Positions 34,457 through 44,325 of a DNA stretch of 64,000 bases are shown here, piece by piece. This DNA is from Sedimentibacter sp. MB31-C6. GTDB taxonomy: Bacteria > Bacillota > Clostridia > Tissierellales > Sedimentibacteraceae. A program made the translations under genes and the position numbers. The notes below the pieces were generated by a model. It had not been told where the DNA came from and searched no databases. It saw only the letters and a list, made by a program, of their open reading frames with translations. How positions within the stretch are numbered: the first letter of the stretch is position 1; every line of letters starts with the position of its first letter. The stretch lies in contig NZ_CP142396.1 of assembly GCF_035934735.1 (NCBI RefSeq), positions 2,945,902-3,009,901 of the forward strand. Direction: 5' to 3'.

Positions 34457-34642
34457 ATGACAGAGGTAAAGGTTAAAGAAAATGAGTCTATTGATAATGC
34501 TCTAAGAAGATTTAAGAGACAATGTGCACTTACTGGCGTAATGTCAGAAGTAAGAAAAAGAGAGCATTATGAAAAGCCAAGCGTTAAACGTAAAAAGAAG
34601 GCAGAAGCGGCTCGCAGAAAGAAAAATAAGAAAACAAGATAA
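34457..34642 (+). CDS. rpsU: 30S ribosomal protein S21
   Basis: This 61-aa small, very basic ribosomal protein begins [20 protein letters not shown] and ends in the usual run of Lys and Arg. GGGGAGGG sits eight bases before the ATG at 34457; earlier in-frame codons are leader sequence. yqeY follows 11 bases later, a common pairing. Confidence 0.97.
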   Translation: MTEVKVKENESIDNALRRFKRQCALTGVMSEVRKREHYEKPSVKRKKKAEAARRKKNKKTR

Positions 34643-34653
34643 GAGGTGAAAGT

Positions 34654-35094
34654 ATGCCTTTAAAAGAGAAACTCATGGATGATTTAAAAGAATCCATGAA
34701 ATCTAAAAACAAAGTCAAAAAAAATGTTGTAACTATGATTAGAGCTGCTATTAAACAAAGAGAAGTAGATGATAGAGTAGAACTAGAGGATACTGATATA
34801 TTAGATATAATAGCAAAGCAAGTTAAACAGAAAAAAGATTCAATATCAGACTTTGAAAAAGGCAATCGACAAGATCTTATTGATCTTACCAATGAAGAAA
34901 TCAGAATACTTATAGAATATTTACCGCCTCAACTGTCAGACGAAGAGCTTGACTCGATTGTTAAAAATGCAATTGAGCAAACAGGCGCTCAGTCTAAAAA
35001 AGACATGGGTAAGCTTATGGCTTATATAATGCCACAAGTCAAAGGTAAGGCTGATGGCAAACATGTAAATGAAATTGTGGCTAAATATTTATAG
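34654..35094 (+). CDS. yqeY: GatB/YqeY domain protein
   Basis: This 146-aa helical protein resembles the tRNA-binding tail domain of GatB of the tRNA amidotransferase. MPLKEKLMDDLKESMKSKNK and the C-terminal DMGKLMAYIMPQVKGKADG are family hallmarks. Its exact role is unknown. It is co-transcribed with rpsU and ends in a strong terminator. Confidence 0.95.
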   Translation: MPLKEKLMDDLKESMKSKNKVKKNVVTMIRAAIKQREVDDRVELEDTDILDIIAKQVKQKKDSISDFEKGNRQDLIDLTNEEIRILIEYLPPQLSDEELDSIVKNAIEQTGAQSKKDMGKLMAYIMPQVKGKADGKHVNEIVAKYL

Positions 35095-35100
35095 TAGCTT

Positions 35101-35127
35101 AAAAACCCTGAAAATTCAGGGTTTTTT
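35101..35127 (+). terminator. terminator after yqeY
   Basis: A perfect 12-bp stem (35101-35112 and 35115-35126) of AAAAACCCTGAA with its complement ends in a T-run. Confidence 0.93.
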
Positions 35128-35209
35128 TAATGTAAAAAACTTTTATAATTATCCACTTGAATTTTTATACTAATTATTAATTCTTAATTAAATAAACATG
35201 CATAATTTA

Positions 35210-35235
35210 TAATATAAAGCTTTAAAGGATACATA
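35210..35235 (+). promoter_or_regulatory. possible sigma-E-like promoter of yqfC-yqfD
   Basis: TAATATA (35210-35216) and GATACATA (35228-35235) resemble the mother-cell sigma-E elements, but the spacing of 11 is short. yqfC and yqfD are sigma-E genes in B. subtilis. Weak support. Confidence 0.3.
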
Positions 35236-35247
35236 AGGGGGAAAGTT

Positions 35248-35520
35248 ATGAGCAAATTCAATAAACTTAGAAGTAAGTTAGCAGATGATTTAGAGATACC
35301 AAACGATGCTATTTCTGATAATTTTGATTTAAGAATGCATGGAAACAACAAGGTAATAATTGAAAATCATAGAGGTATAACTATTTACGAAAATGATGTT
35401 GTTGGTATCAAAACAAAAGAAAATAATATAATGATAAAAGGTTCAAAATTTAAAATAGAAGAAATAAATGACTATAAAGTTATAATTAAAGGGGTAATAA
35501 ATGAAATAATAATAAGTTAG
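35248..35520 (+). CDS. yqfC: sporulation protein YqfC
   Basis: This 90-aa protein of the YabP/YqfC family is rich in beta strands and has the typical HGNNKVIIENHRGITIYEND core. The family acts in the mother cell during sporulation, with no defined biochemical role. AAGGGGGAAAG precedes the ATG. yqfD follows 10 bases later, as in other spore formers. Confidence 0.92.
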   Translation: MSKFNKLRSKLADDLEIPNDAISDNFDLRMHGNNKVIIENHRGITIYENDVVGIKTKENNIMIKGSKFKIEEINDYKVIIKGVINEIIIS

Positions 35521-35530
35521 GAGAGTAATT

Positions 35531-36742
35531 ATGATAATATTCAGGTTGATTAATTTAATAAGGGGATACGCAATAATTAAACTTGATGTTACTAATTATG
35601 AAAAAATATTAAATTTACTCAGAAGAAAAGGTATTTCAATGTGGGATATTGAAAAGACTGAACATGGAATAAATTTTAAAATTTCATATGATGATTACTC
35701 TAAATATCAAAATCTTATGAAAGAAATAAATTTACATACAGTGAAAAAAAGTGGATTAGCTATTAATTTAAGAAAAATCATATTTAGAAAAGGATTCGCA
35801 ACAGGAATTTTAGTTCTAATTATATGTTATTTCGTTTTTGCATCTTTGATATGGCAAGTTGAGATAATAGGAGTTAATCATACTACTTTTAAGGAAATTG
35901 TAAAAGTATTAAATGAAAATGATATTAAAACACCAACCTTTTCAACTAATATAAATAAAAATAATATTGAAACACTTTTATATAAATACTTTGATAATTT
36001 CAAATTTATTGAAGTGTATATTGAGGGTTCAAAGTTAATAATTTTTGTTAAGGAAAAAGAATCAGCAAAATTTGAAGTTGAGAAAGATACTCCATCAAGT
36101 ATCATATCTACTAAAAATGCCATAGTTAATAAAGTAATAGCTAAAAGTGGGCAGCCTGTAGTAAAAGAAGGTGATGTTGTTTATGAAGGTCAAACACTTG
36201 TCATGGGTATAGTTAAAAACAAAAATTCTGATGACTTTATGATGGTTCCTTCTGAAGGAATAGTATACGGTAAAACATATTACAATTTCATACTTAAGGA
36301 AAATAAGCTGAAAGACATTACAGTATCTACAAATAATAGTAAATCAGTTTATTACTTGAAAAATAATGAAAAAAAGGTTAAAATAATTGGTGACATTGAG
36401 CCTTTTGAAAATTATAATTATAAAGAGACTTCAATTAAACTTCCTATTATAACGAACTTTTCTAATATTACAATAGAAAAAGGTGTATACTATGAAGAAA
36501 AAGCAAAAGAAATTAAAATAGATGAAAATACAGCTAAAAACAAATTAAAGGTTAGCATGTATGATGATTTGCTAAAAAAATGTAATAATAATGCAAGAAT
36601 TTTGCAATCATCTTTAAAGTTTTCAGAGGATGATGATTATTATTATTTGAATGCACAAATAGAAATTATAGAGGATATAGGAGAAAAAATAAGGATTTAT
36701 CCTATAGATGACAAAACAACAGAAGAAATTAGGGAGGATTAA
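35531..36742 (+). CDS. yqfD: sporulation protein YqfD
   Basis: This 403-aa membrane protein has a conserved N-terminal region (RLINLIRGYAIIKL) and one clear transmembrane segment near residues 81-103. A large extracytoplasmic domain follows that includes a POTRA-like strand start WQVEIIGVNHTT. It belongs to the YqfD/SpoIV-like family needed for efficient sporulation in Firmicutes. Its last base is shared with the phoH start (TAATG). Confidence 0.92.
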   Translation: MIIFRLINLIRGYAIIKLDVTNYEKILNLLRRKGISMWDIEKTEHGINFKISYDDYSKYQNLMKEINLHTVKKSGLAINLRKIIFRKGFATGILVLIICYFVFASLIWQVEIIGVNHTTFKEIVKVLNENDIKTPTFSTNINKNNIETLLYKYFDNFKFIEVYIEGSKLIIFVKEKESAKFEVEKDTPSSIISTKNAIVNKVIAKSGQPVVKEGDVVYEGQTLVMGIVKNKNSDDFMMVPSEGIVYGKTYYNFILKENKLKDITVSTNNSKSVYYLKNNEKKVKIIGDIEPFENYNYKETSIKLPIITNFSNITIEKGVYYEEKAKEIKIDENTAKNKLKVSMYDDLLKKCNNNARILQSSLKFSEDDDYYYLNAQIEIIEDIGEKIRIYPIDDKTTEEIRED

Positions 36743-37707
36743 TGGATTTATTTGAAGAAAAAGTTAACATAATTAGCGAGGACGAAACTATAAAACTTCT
36801 TGGTATTCATGACAAAAATTTAAAAATAATTAAAAGTTACTTTGATGTTAACATACTAGTGCGAAATGGAGAAATTAAGGTAACTGGTGATAAAATTTCT
36901 ACACAAGTAGTTGCTAAAATTCTAAATGAAATGATAGAGGTTATTAAAAACGAAGGAGAAATTAGTGAGCAAAAGGTTGTTTATTTAATAGAAGCAAACA
37001 ACAATAACTATGATATAAATTATAATGAACTATTGAAAGAAATTATAGTCACGTCTGCATCAGGTCGAGTAATAAAAGCAAAAACAATAGGACAAAAAAG
37101 ATATGTGGATTTAATTAATACTAAAGACGTAACATTTGGCATAGGCCCTGCTGGAACAGGAAAAACATACTTAGCTGTAGCAGCAGCAGTAAATGCTTTC
37201 AGAAAAAAAGAAGTAGAAAGAATTATTTTAACTAGACCTGCCGTTGAAGCTGGAGAGAAACTAGGATTTTTACCTGGAGATTTGCAGGATAAAGTTGATC
37301 CATATTTAAGACCTTTGTACGATGCTCTTTTTGATATAATGGGTGTTGAAAACTTTTTAAAAAATGTAGAAAAGCAACTTATTGAAGTAGCACCTTTAGC
37401 TTATATGAGAGGACGTACTTTAGATTCATCATTTATAATTCTTGATGAAGCTCAAAATACAACGAACGAACAAATGAAGATGTTTTTAACGCGTTTAGGA
37501 TATGGGTCAAAAGCTGTTATTACTGGCGATATTACTCAAGTAGACCTACCCTTTGGTAAAAAATCAGGTTTAAAAACTGTAGTTGAAATTTTAAAAAAGG
37601 TTGAAGGAATTGGATTTATGTTTTTTGAAACAAAAGATGTTGTTAGGCATAAATTAGTACAAGACATAATTAAAGCCTATGAAAAGTTTGAGGAGAATAA
37701 AAAATGA
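36742..37707 (+). CDS. phoH: PhoH-family ATPase (PhoL)
   Basis: This 321-aa P-loop ATPase is related to the N-terminal part of superfamily 1 helicases. Walker A is FGIGPAGTGKT near residue 132 and Walker B is FIILDEAQNTT. An N-terminal KH-like segment precedes the ATPase domain. Its function in RNA metabolism is suggested by the constant neighbour ybeY, which overlaps its end by 4 nt. Confidence 0.95.
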   Translation: MDLFEEKVNIISEDETIKLLGIHDKNLKIIKSYFDVNILVRNGEIKVTGDKISTQVVAKILNEMIEVIKNEGEISEQKVVYLIEANNNNYDINYNELLKEIIVTSASGRVIKAKTIGQKRYVDLINTKDVTFGIGPAGTGKTYLAVAAAVNAFRKKEVERIILTRPAVEAGEKLGFLPGDLQDKVDPYLRPLYDALFDIMGVENFLKNVEKQLIEVAPLAYMRGRTLDSSFIILDEAQNTTNEQMKMFLTRLGYGSKAVITGDITQVDLPFGKKSGLKTVVEILKKVEGIGFMFFETKDVVRHKLVQDIIKAYEKFEENKK

Positions 37708-38150
37708 TAAATATTTTATTTAATAACAGGCAAGATATAATGGATATAACTGAAAAAAATAAATTAGCTATAGAAAATGCTATTATTACTACACTTAAAG
37801 TTGAAAAAGCAAATAATGATTATGAGGTAAGTGTTTCATTTGTAACTAATGAAGAAATTAAAGAACTAAACAGAATTTATAGAAATGTAGACAATGAAAC
37901 GGATGTATTATCATTTCCGATGGACGATGAATTTGAAGGCTTTTACCTTCTTGGAGATATTGTATTGTCTACACAAAAAATAATTGAACAAGCTAATGAT
38001 TTTGGTCATAGTTTAGAAAGAGAGATGGTATATTTAACTGTACACAGTACCCTTCATTTATTAGGATATGATCATATGTTTGAAGAAGAAAAAACAGAAA
38101 TGAGAAATAAAGAAAAAGCAATAATGCAAAAATTACAGCTATATAAGTAA
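37704..38150 (+). CDS. ybeY: endoribonuclease YbeY
   Basis: This 148-aa zinc metalloenzyme takes part in 16S rRNA 3'-end maturation and ribosome quality control. The H3 motif HSTLHLLGYDH near residues 113-123 is intact, and NRIYRNVDNETDVLSFPMD is typical. AGGAG precedes the ATG, which overlaps phoH by 4 nt. In many Firmicutes cdd and era follow; here a lipoprotein gene is inserted first. Confidence 0.95.
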   Translation: MINILFNNRQDIMDITEKNKLAIENAIITTLKVEKANNDYEVSVSFVTNEEIKELNRIYRNVDNETDVLSFPMDDEFEGFYLLGDIVLSTQKIIEQANDFGHSLEREMVYLTVHSTLHLLGYDHMFEEEKTEMRNKEKAIMQKLQLYK

Positions 38151-38200
38151 AGCTCAATAAAACTTCGATTGCATAAGATTAAAATTAAGGGGTATAAACA

Positions 38201-39268
38201 ATGAAAAAAAATATATTTATAATTTTTATATTATCTATTATATTATTATCAAGTTGTAATAAGGACAACCCTGTATCTATAAATGATGATATGGATAATA
38301 CAGTATCAGAAATTGATGATAATATAATAGAATACGATAACAGTGTGGAAGAAGATGATTCTAACAAAATTATATCACCATTAGATGGACAAAAATATTA
38401 TGAAAGTGATCTATTAAAAAGACCTGTAGCAATATCAATAGACAACCATCCGAATGCAAGATGGCAAGCAGGATTAAAAGATGCTGAAATAATATATGAA
38501 TGCGAAGTGGAATACCCCTATACGAGATATCTTTGTATTTTTTTAACAAAGGAACCTGGAATTATAGGTCCAGTAAGAAGTGCAAGACCATACTTAATAT
38601 ATTATGCATTAGAATATGACGGAATTTTTGTACATGTTGGTGGCAGCGAAGATGCATTTAGTGAAATTAAAAGACTAATGGTTCCCGATGTTGATGGTTT
38701 GTACAGTGGTGCCATGTGGAGATATTATGATACAGATAAATTTGCACCTCATAATATGTATACAACATTGAAATCAATAAGAGATGAAGCCTCTAGTTAC
38801 GGTTATAAGGAAGAATCGGATTATGAAAGCTATCAATTTAATGAATCTACAAAAGAACTTTCAAAAAAATATGAAGAAGTTTTTACTTCTACAGAAATTA
38901 ACATTAAATACAATAAATATAATACTACAGATTATAAATATGATGAAGAAAAAAAACTTTATCTTAGATATAAAGATGGTGAAAAACATATAGATGAACT
39001 TTATAATGAGCAGTTAACAACAAAAAATTTAATCATCCTTGAAGTTTCAAAAAGTGTTTTAGATAGCGAAGGTAGATTATACTTAGATACTGTTGGTAAA
39101 GGCAATGGCATATATATTACAAATAAAGAAGCTATAAAGATTACATGGGAGAAAAATTCAGAAAAATCACGAACAAAATTTTATATTAATAATGAAGAAC
39201 TTTCATTAAATCCAGGAAATACATGGATTCAAATTGTTAACAGTTTACAAAACGTAAATATTGAGTAA
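38201..39268 (+). CDS. DUF3048 (YerB-like) lipoprotein
   Basis: This 355-aa secreted lipoprotein has a lipobox LLSSC at residues 16-20, then a low-complexity acidic linker. The two DUF3048 parts are recognisable by RPVAISIDNHPNARWQAG, YTRYLCIFL and PVRSARPYLI. The family is found at the cell surface of Firmicutes and its function is unknown. The gene stands alone, with AGGGG upstream and about 100 A+T-rich bases before the cdd promoter. Confidence 0.88.
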   Translation: MKKNIFIIFILSIILLSSCNKDNPVSINDDMDNTVSEIDDNIIEYDNSVEEDDSNKIISPLDGQKYYESDLLKRPVAISIDNHPNARWQAGLKDAEIIYECEVEYPYTRYLCIFLTKEPGIIGPVRSARPYLIYYALEYDGIFVHVGGSEDAFSEIKRLMVPDVDGLYSGAMWRYYDTDKFAPHNMYTTLKSIRDEASSYGYKEESDYESYQFNESTKELSKKYEEVFTSTEINIKYNKYNTTDYKYDEEKKLYLRYKDGEKHIDELYNEQLTTKNLIILEVSKSVLDSEGRLYLDTVGKGNGIYITNKEAIKITWEKNSEKSRTKFYINNEELSLNPGNTWIQIVNSLQNVNIE

Positions 39269-39308
39269 ATAATTACATATAATAAATTATTATATGACCT
39301 TAAAAATA

Positions 39309-39336
39309 TTGTATATTTTACCATACATGATATAAT
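39309..39336 (+). promoter_or_regulatory. probable sigma-A promoter of cdd-era-recO
   Basis: TTGTAT (39309-39314) and TATAAT (39331-39336) are 16 bp apart, 29 bp before cdd. Confidence 0.65.
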
Positions 39337-39365
39337 AAAAATAATAAATTTAAGGTGGTTATATT

Positions 39366-39758
39366 ATGGAAGATAAATTATTAATTAAAATAGCTATGGA
39401 AGCTAGAGAGAAATCCTACAGCCCTTATTCTAAGTTTAAAGTAGGAGCAGCAGTCTACACAAAAAGTGGTAAGGTCTTTACAGGTTGTAATATTGAATCT
39501 GCATCATACTCTCCTACAATATGTGCCGAAAGAGTTGCTATTTCAAAATGTATTTCTGAAGGACATATGGATATTGAAAAGATAGCTGTTGTAGGAGGAA
39601 ATAAAAAAATATCTTATCCATGTGGAGTTTGTAGACAATTTATATTAGAATTTGGCAAGGATATAAAAATAATATGTGCAAAAAACTACGAATCATATAA
39701 AGTATATACATTAAAAGAGCTTTTGCCAAATAGTTTTGGACCAGAAGACTTAGATTAG
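39366..39758 (+). CDS. cdd: cytidine deaminase
   Basis: This 130-aa tetrameric-type enzyme deaminates cytidine and deoxycytidine for pyrimidine salvage. The zinc site comprises CAERVAI with the catalytic glutamate and PCGVCRQ with two cysteines. SPYSKFKVGAAV is the substrate-binding N-terminal motif. AAGGTGG precedes the ATG. era follows 11 bases later. Confidence 0.97.
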   Translation: MEDKLLIKIAMEAREKSYSPYSKFKVGAAVYTKSGKVFTGCNIESASYSPTICAERVAISKCISEGHMDIEKIAVVGGNKKISYPCGVCRQFILEFGKDIKIICAKNYESYKVYTLKELLPNSFGPEDLD

Positions 39759-39769
39759 AAAGGATAAAC

Positions 39770-40660
39770 ATGTTTAAATCAGGATTTGTAACGATTATAG
39801 GAAGACCTAATGTAGGAAAATCAACACTTATGAATAGCATGATTGGTGAGAAAATATCAATTATGTCAAATAAACCTCAAACAACTAGAAATAAAATACG
39901 AACAGTTTATACAGATGATGAAGTTCAAATTGTTTTTTTAGATACACCTGGTATTCATAGACCAAAAAATCAACTTGGTGAATTTATGAATACAGAAGTA
40001 GATTCAGCTCTTGAAGAGATGGATGTATTAATTATGATTACAGATGAATTCAATAAAATAGGACCTGGCGATGAATATATTATTGAAAAAATCAAAGATA
40101 TAAATTCAAAAAAGATATTAATTATAAATAAAATAGATAAGTTCGATAAAGAAGCTGTAATAAAGATTACAGAAGAATTTAATAAATTCAATGTTTTTGA
40201 TGATATTTTACCAATATCAGCATTAAATCGTATTGGCGTTGATTCATTAATAGATTTAATTAAAAAGTATTTTAAACCCGGACCAATGTACTTTCCTCAA
40301 GATTATATTACAGATAGACCAGAGAGATTTATAGTAGCAGAAATAATAAGAGAAAAAGCACTTATGTATCTTCAAGATGAAGTACCTCATGGTATCGCAA
40401 TTGAAATTGATGAAATGAAAGAACGTAAAAACAGAAATTTAGTAGATATTAGGGCAAATATTATTTGTGAAAAAAAATCTCATAAAAGTATTGTAATTGG
40501 ACACAATGGGAGAAAAATAAAGGGAATTGGAAAAAGTTCGAGAGTTGATATTGAAAAACTTTTAGGGAGCCAAGTTAACCTTCAGCTTTGGGTGAAAATT
40601 TCTCCGGATTGGAGAGATAATAATTATCTTTTAAATAACTTTGGGTATAATAAAAAATGA
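39770..40660 (+). CDS. era: GTPase Era
   Basis: This 296-aa GTPase binds the 3' end of 16S rRNA and acts in 30S assembly. G1 is IGRPNVGKST near residues 8-17, the Era-specific KPQTTRNKI follows, then DTPGIHRP and NKIDK. A C-terminal KH domain is present (VIGHNGRKIKGIG). It overlaps recO by 4 nt. Confidence 0.98.
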   Translation: MFKSGFVTIIGRPNVGKSTLMNSMIGEKISIMSNKPQTTRNKIRTVYTDDEVQIVFLDTPGIHRPKNQLGEFMNTEVDSALEEMDVLIMITDEFNKIGPGDEYIIEKIKDINSKKILIINKIDKFDKEAVIKITEEFNKFNVFDDILPISALNRIGVDSLIDLIKKYFKPGPMYFPQDYITDRPERFIVAEIIREKALMYLQDEVPHGIAIEIDEMKERKNRNLVDIRANIICEKKSHKSIVIGHNGRKIKGIGKSSRVDIEKLLGSQVNLQLWVKISPDWRDNNYLLNNFGYNKK

Positions 40661-41373
40661 CAATAGAAGAAGAAGTTCTTATTTTAAAAGAAGTAAATTA
40701 CAAAGAAAATGATAAAATACTTCATGCTCTTTCAAAAACAAGAGGTAAGATTCAATTATTATCTAAAGGCTGTCGTAAAAATAATTCTCATTTAATTAAT
40801 GCTTCGCAACTATTTGCTTATTCAAATTGTACATTGTTTAAATCTAGAGATATGTATATATTAACATCTGCTCAGTTAATAAATAGCTTTTACAGCCTTA
40901 GAAACAATATGGAAGGTTTTTTCTATGGCAATTACATATTGGAGCTTATTAATTATATCGCTCAAGAAAATAATGTAGAATCTAAAATTTTCAATATGAC
41001 TATTACAACTTTAGATTTTCTTTCAAAATCTAAAAATAATTATGACAAAATAACAGCTACATACGAATTAAAATTAGTTTCAATGTTAGGTTATAAACCA
41101 GATTTTAAACATTGTATGTCTTGTGGAGCTATGATAAATTCAAGTGCAGTATTTTCAATTAAAGATGGTGGCTTTTATTGTAGAAATTGTGTAATATCTG
41201 GTAATGGAATAAATGTTAAATATAATGAAATAATAACAATGGATAAAATTTTAAAAATTAAATTTAAAGATCTTAACACAATAGAAGCAGACGGTAAGAT
41301 ATTTAATATAATAAGAAAATACTTATTTTATCATATTGGAAAAGACAATTTCACTACATTAAAATTGTTATAA
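40657..41373 (+). CDS. recO: DNA repair protein RecO
   Basis: This 238-aa recombination mediator loads RecA with RecR. It has the N-terminal OB fold (EVLILKEVNYKENDKILHALSKTRGKIQ region) and a zinc cluster CMSCG with CRNC around residues 153-175. Overlap with era by 4 nt indicates coupling. Length is typical. Confidence 0.94.
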   Translation: MTIEEEVLILKEVNYKENDKILHALSKTRGKIQLLSKGCRKNNSHLINASQLFAYSNCTLFKSRDMYILTSAQLINSFYSLRNNMEGFFYGNYILELINYIAQENNVESKIFNMTITTLDFLSKSKNNYDKITATYELKLVSMLGYKPDFKHCMSCGAMINSSAVFSIKDGGFYCRNCVISGNGINVKYNEIITMDKILKIKFKDLNTIEADGKIFNIIRKYLFYHIGKDNFTTLKLL

Positions 41374-41398
41374 TTATTTAAAGGAGAGGAATATTAAT

Positions 41399-41941
41399 AT
41401 GGAAAATAGTAAATTGCAAAAAATTGATGATATTATAAAACGTACGAACACAGACTATGGAACAGCAAAGCAAGCATTAGAAGATTCTAACGACGATGTA
41501 TTAGAAGCTATAATTTTAATTGAAAATATGAATAAGAAAAACACTAAGAATTCATATAGTTTTAATAAAGGCGAACAAATTTTAGACCAAATTAAAGATG
41601 TAATATCTAAAGGTAATGCAACTAAGCTTACAATTAAAAAAGGCAATGAAACAATAATAAATTTACCAATAACTGCTGGATTAGTTGGTGCAATAATTGC
41701 CCCATTTTTGTCAGCTGCAGGCATAACAGCAGCTTTATTGACTCAGTGTACTGTTGAAATTACTCAAGCTGATGGTAAAATAATAGATGTTAGCCAAAAA
41801 GTTGACAAAAGTATGGATGCTGTCAAAGATGCTATGGATAATGTTATGGATGATGTTAAACAAAAAACAGATAATTTGAATAGCAAAACAGATGACTCAT
41901 TCACACAAAATACTGATGATAGAAATGATATATATCAGTAG
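41399..41941 (+). CDS. DUF4342 protein with UBA/TS-N-like domain
   Basis: This 180-aa protein starts with a TS-N/UBA-like helix bundle (IDDIIKRTNTDYGTAKQALEDSNDDVLEAIIL). The DUF4342 segment, with a hydrophobic stretch LPITAGLVGAIIAPFLSAAG, follows near residues 85-105. A low-complexity acidic tail closes the protein. Its function is unknown. GGAGAGG precedes the ATG. It follows recO and precedes the glyS T-box, a placement seen in related Clostridia. Confidence 0.85.
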   Translation: MENSKLQKIDDIIKRTNTDYGTAKQALEDSNDDVLEAIILIENMNKKNTKNSYSFNKGEQILDQIKDVISKGNATKLTIKKGNETIINLPITAGLVGAIIAPFLSAAGITAALLTQCTVEITQADGKIIDVSQKVDKSMDAVKDAMDNVMDDVKQKTDNLNSKTDDSFTQNTDDRNDIYQ

Positions 41942-41957
41942 TTAATTAAGATTTTAC

Positions 41958-41986
41958 TTGACATTAAAATTATATTTTGATACATT
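41958..41986 (+). promoter_or_regulatory. sigma-A promoter of the T-box/glyS unit
   Basis: TTGACA (41958-41963) and TACATT (41981-41986) are 17 bp apart, just upstream of the T-box leader. Confidence 0.7.
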
Positions 41987-41992
41987 ATATTT

Positions 41993-42193
41993 ATTAAGTG
42001 ACGACTGTGATAGAGAAGAGTAGTCTATATTTTGTTTATAGAGAGTCAGATTAGGTGAAAACTGATACCAAGATATAGATGAAGGGAGCTTTTGAGTCTT
42101 CTTTTATTAAAGAGGATAAGGCTATGCCTTGTCAAATAGGGTGGAACCGCGGAATAAATCTTTCGTCCCTATATGGGATGAAGGATTTTTTTT
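41993..42193 (+). promoter_or_regulatory. glycine T-box riboswitch with terminator
   Basis: The leader has the stem I features AGAGAAGAGTAGT and GGTGAAAACTGAT, a specifier region GAAGGGAGC with GGG or GGA (both Gly) at 42084-42087, and the invariant T-box AGGGTGGAACCGCGG (42138-42152). A 12-bp terminator stem with a T8 run ends at 42193. Uncharged tRNA(Gly) should favour the antiterminator and raise glyS expression. Confidence 0.95.
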
Positions 42194-42229
42194 AGTATAA
42201 TTTAATTTTGTATAATTTAGGAGGATATA

Positions 42230-43624
42230 ATGGCTAAAAAAGAAAAGAACACATTAGAAAAACTTGTTTCATTATCAAAATCAAGGGGTATTATATTTCC
42301 AGGTTCAGAGATATATGGTGGATTAGCAAATACATGGGATTATGGACCTTTAGGAGTTGAAATTAAAAATAATGTTAAGAGAGCTTGGTGGAAAAAATTC
42401 ATTCAAGAAAGTCCATACAACGTAGGATTGGATGCAGCAATACTAATGAATCCTACTACTTGGGTAGCATCAGGTCATGTTGGAGGTTTTAGTGATCCTC
42501 TCATGGATTGCAAAGAATGTAAGTCAAGATTTAGAGCGGACAAGTTAATTGAAGATTTTATGCATGATAATGGAGAATCTACAGTTGTTGATGGTTGGGC
42601 AGATACAGAAATGGAAAATTACATAATCAATAACAATATTTGTTGTCCTGAATGCGGTAAAACAAACTTTACATCAATAAGAAAATTTAACCTTATGTTT
42701 AAAACATTTCAAGGTGTCACTGAAGACTCTAAATCTGAGATATTTTTAAGACCTGAAACAGCTCAGGGGATATTTGTTAACTTTAAAAATGTTGCACGTT
42801 CAACAAGAAAAAAAATTCCTTTTGGTATAGGACAAATTGGTAAATCATTTAGAAATGAAATAACTCCGGGTAATTTTACATTTAGAACCAGAGAATTTGA
42901 ACAAATGGAGCTTGAATTTTTCTGTAAGCCAGGTGAAGACTTAGAATGGTTTAATTATTGGAAAGAATTTTCTATGAATTGGCTTTTAAATTTAGGTATT
43001 AATAAAGAAAAAATTCGTTTCAGAGATCATGAACAAGCAGAGTTGTCCCATTATAGTAATGCTACATCAGACATTGAATATATGTTTCCTTTTGGATGGG
43101 GTGAACTTTGGGGTATAGCAGATAGAACAGATTTTGACTTAAAATGTCATATGACAACTTCAGGTGAAGACTTATCATATCAAGATCCAGTTACAAATGA
43201 AAAATATGTACCATATTGTATAGAACCATCACTTGGAGCTGATCGTGTTGTTTTAGCATTTTTAGTCGATGCATACAATGAAGAAACATTAGAAGATGGA
43301 ACAAATAGAGTTGTTTTGAAATTACATCCAAACTTAGCTCCTTTTAAAGCAGCAGTATTACCTTTAACAAAAAAATTGAATGAACAAGCAACTGAATTAT
43401 ATCATAATTTACAAAAACATTTTAATGTAGATTATGATGATGCCGGTAGTATAGGAAAAAGATATAGAAGACATGACGAAATTGGAACACCATATTGTAT
43501 TACATTTGATTTTGATTCATTAGAAGATAAATCTGTTACTATTAGAGATAGAGATACAATGGAGCAAGTAAGAGTTAAAATAGATCATTTAGTAGATTTT
43601 ATAAATAAAAAAGTATTCTTTTAA
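42230..43624 (+). CDS. glyS: glycyl-tRNA synthetase, single-chain class II type
   Basis: This 464-aa homodimer-type enzyme charges tRNA(Gly). [28 protein letters not shown] is the conserved N-terminus. Class II motifs 1-3 are seen around [25 protein letters not shown] and EPSLGADRV. It is not the alpha-beta tetrameric type. AGGAGG precedes the ATG. It is controlled by the T-box leader directly upstream. Confidence 0.98.
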   Translation: MAKKEKNTLEKLVSLSKSRGIIFPGSEIYGGLANTWDYGPLGVEIKNNVKRAWWKKFIQESPYNVGLDAAILMNPTTWVASGHVGGFSDPLMDCKECKSRFRADKLIEDFMHDNGESTVVDGWADTEMENYIINNNICCPECGKTNFTSIRKFNLMFKTFQGVTEDSKSEIFLRPETAQGIFVNFKNVARSTRKKIPFGIGQIGKSFRNEITPGNFTFRTREFEQMELEFFCKPGEDLEWFNYWKEFSMNWLLNLGINKEKIRFRDHEQAELSHYSNATSDIEYMFPFGWGELWGIADRTDFDLKCHMTTSGEDLSYQDPVTNEKYVPYCIEPSLGADRVVLAFLVDAYNEETLEDGTNRVVLKLHPNLAPFKAAVLPLTKKLNEQATELYHNLQKHFNVDYDDAGSIGKRYRRHDEIGTPYCITFDFDSLEDKSVTIRDRDTMEQVRVKIDHLVDFINKKVFF

Positions 43625-43695
43625 CAATAGATTAACTATAATGGAACAATTGTTATCCTATTGTTTAATCAATTGTTAGAAATGAGGGGATTAAT

Positions 43696-44313
43696 ATCAA
43701 ACTTTCAGATAGACAAAATATGATAATAGAAATAATTGAAAAACATCAACCTGTAACAGGTGAATCAATAGCTGATAAAATTGGCCTTACAAGAGCTACA
43801 CTAAGGCCAGATTTAGCTGTTCTTTCAATGTGTGGATTAATAGATGCAAAACCAAAAGTTGGTTATTTCATTTCGAATAAAAAAAATAATAAAGATATAT
43901 TCGAAAAATTATCTGCAATTAAGGTATCAGATATTAAATCAGTTCCTATAAATATAGGAGAATCGACTAGTGTATATGATGCTATAGTAACTCTTTTTCT
44001 TGAAAACGTAGGAACTCTTTTTGTAGTTGAAAAGGACGGATTGAAAGGAGTAGTATCAAGAAAGGACTTGTTAAAAGTCTCAATGAGTGGTGGAGATTTA
44101 AATACAATTCCTGTAAGTGTTATAATGACTAGAATGCCTAAAATTATATACTGTACTGAAAATGAATCTATATTAGATGCCACAGAAAAAATTGTAGAAA
44201 ACGAAGTTGACTGTCTACCTATAGTTGAGATATCAAATAATGGTATAATGAAAGCTGTAGGAAGAATATCAAAATCTAATATAGCTAAAGTATTGTTGGA
44301 AATATCAAAATAA
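43696..44313 (+). CDS. ccpN: CcpN-type transcription repressor, non-AUG start
   Basis: This protein of about 205 aa has a winged helix (KHQPVTGESIADKIGLTRATLRPDL) and two CBS domains. CcpN represses gluconeogenic genes in B. subtilis in response to energy state. The first ATG, at 43720, would remove part of helix 1. Codons upstream read KLSDRQN, matching the family start, and GAGGGG (43684-43689) lies six bases before ATC 43696, which I take as the start. The PPDK regulator gene follows by 12 bases, a conserved pair. Confidence 0.88.
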   Translation: MKLSDRQNMIIEIIEKHQPVTGESIADKIGLTRATLRPDLAVLSMCGLIDAKPKVGYFISNKKNNKDIFEKLSAIKVSDIKSVPINIGESTSVYDAIVTLFLENVGTLFVVEKDGLKGVVSRKDLLKVSMSGGDLNTIPVSVIMTRMPKIIYCTENESILDATEKIVENEVDCLPIVEISNNGIMKAVGRISKSNIAKVLLEISK

Positions 44314-44325
44314 AGAGGTACCTTT

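Noticed and set aside
43682..43723. 13-codon frame MRGLISNFQIDKI ahead of ccpN
   Set aside because: No binding site precedes it; the GAGGGG inside it better serves the ATC start of ccpN.
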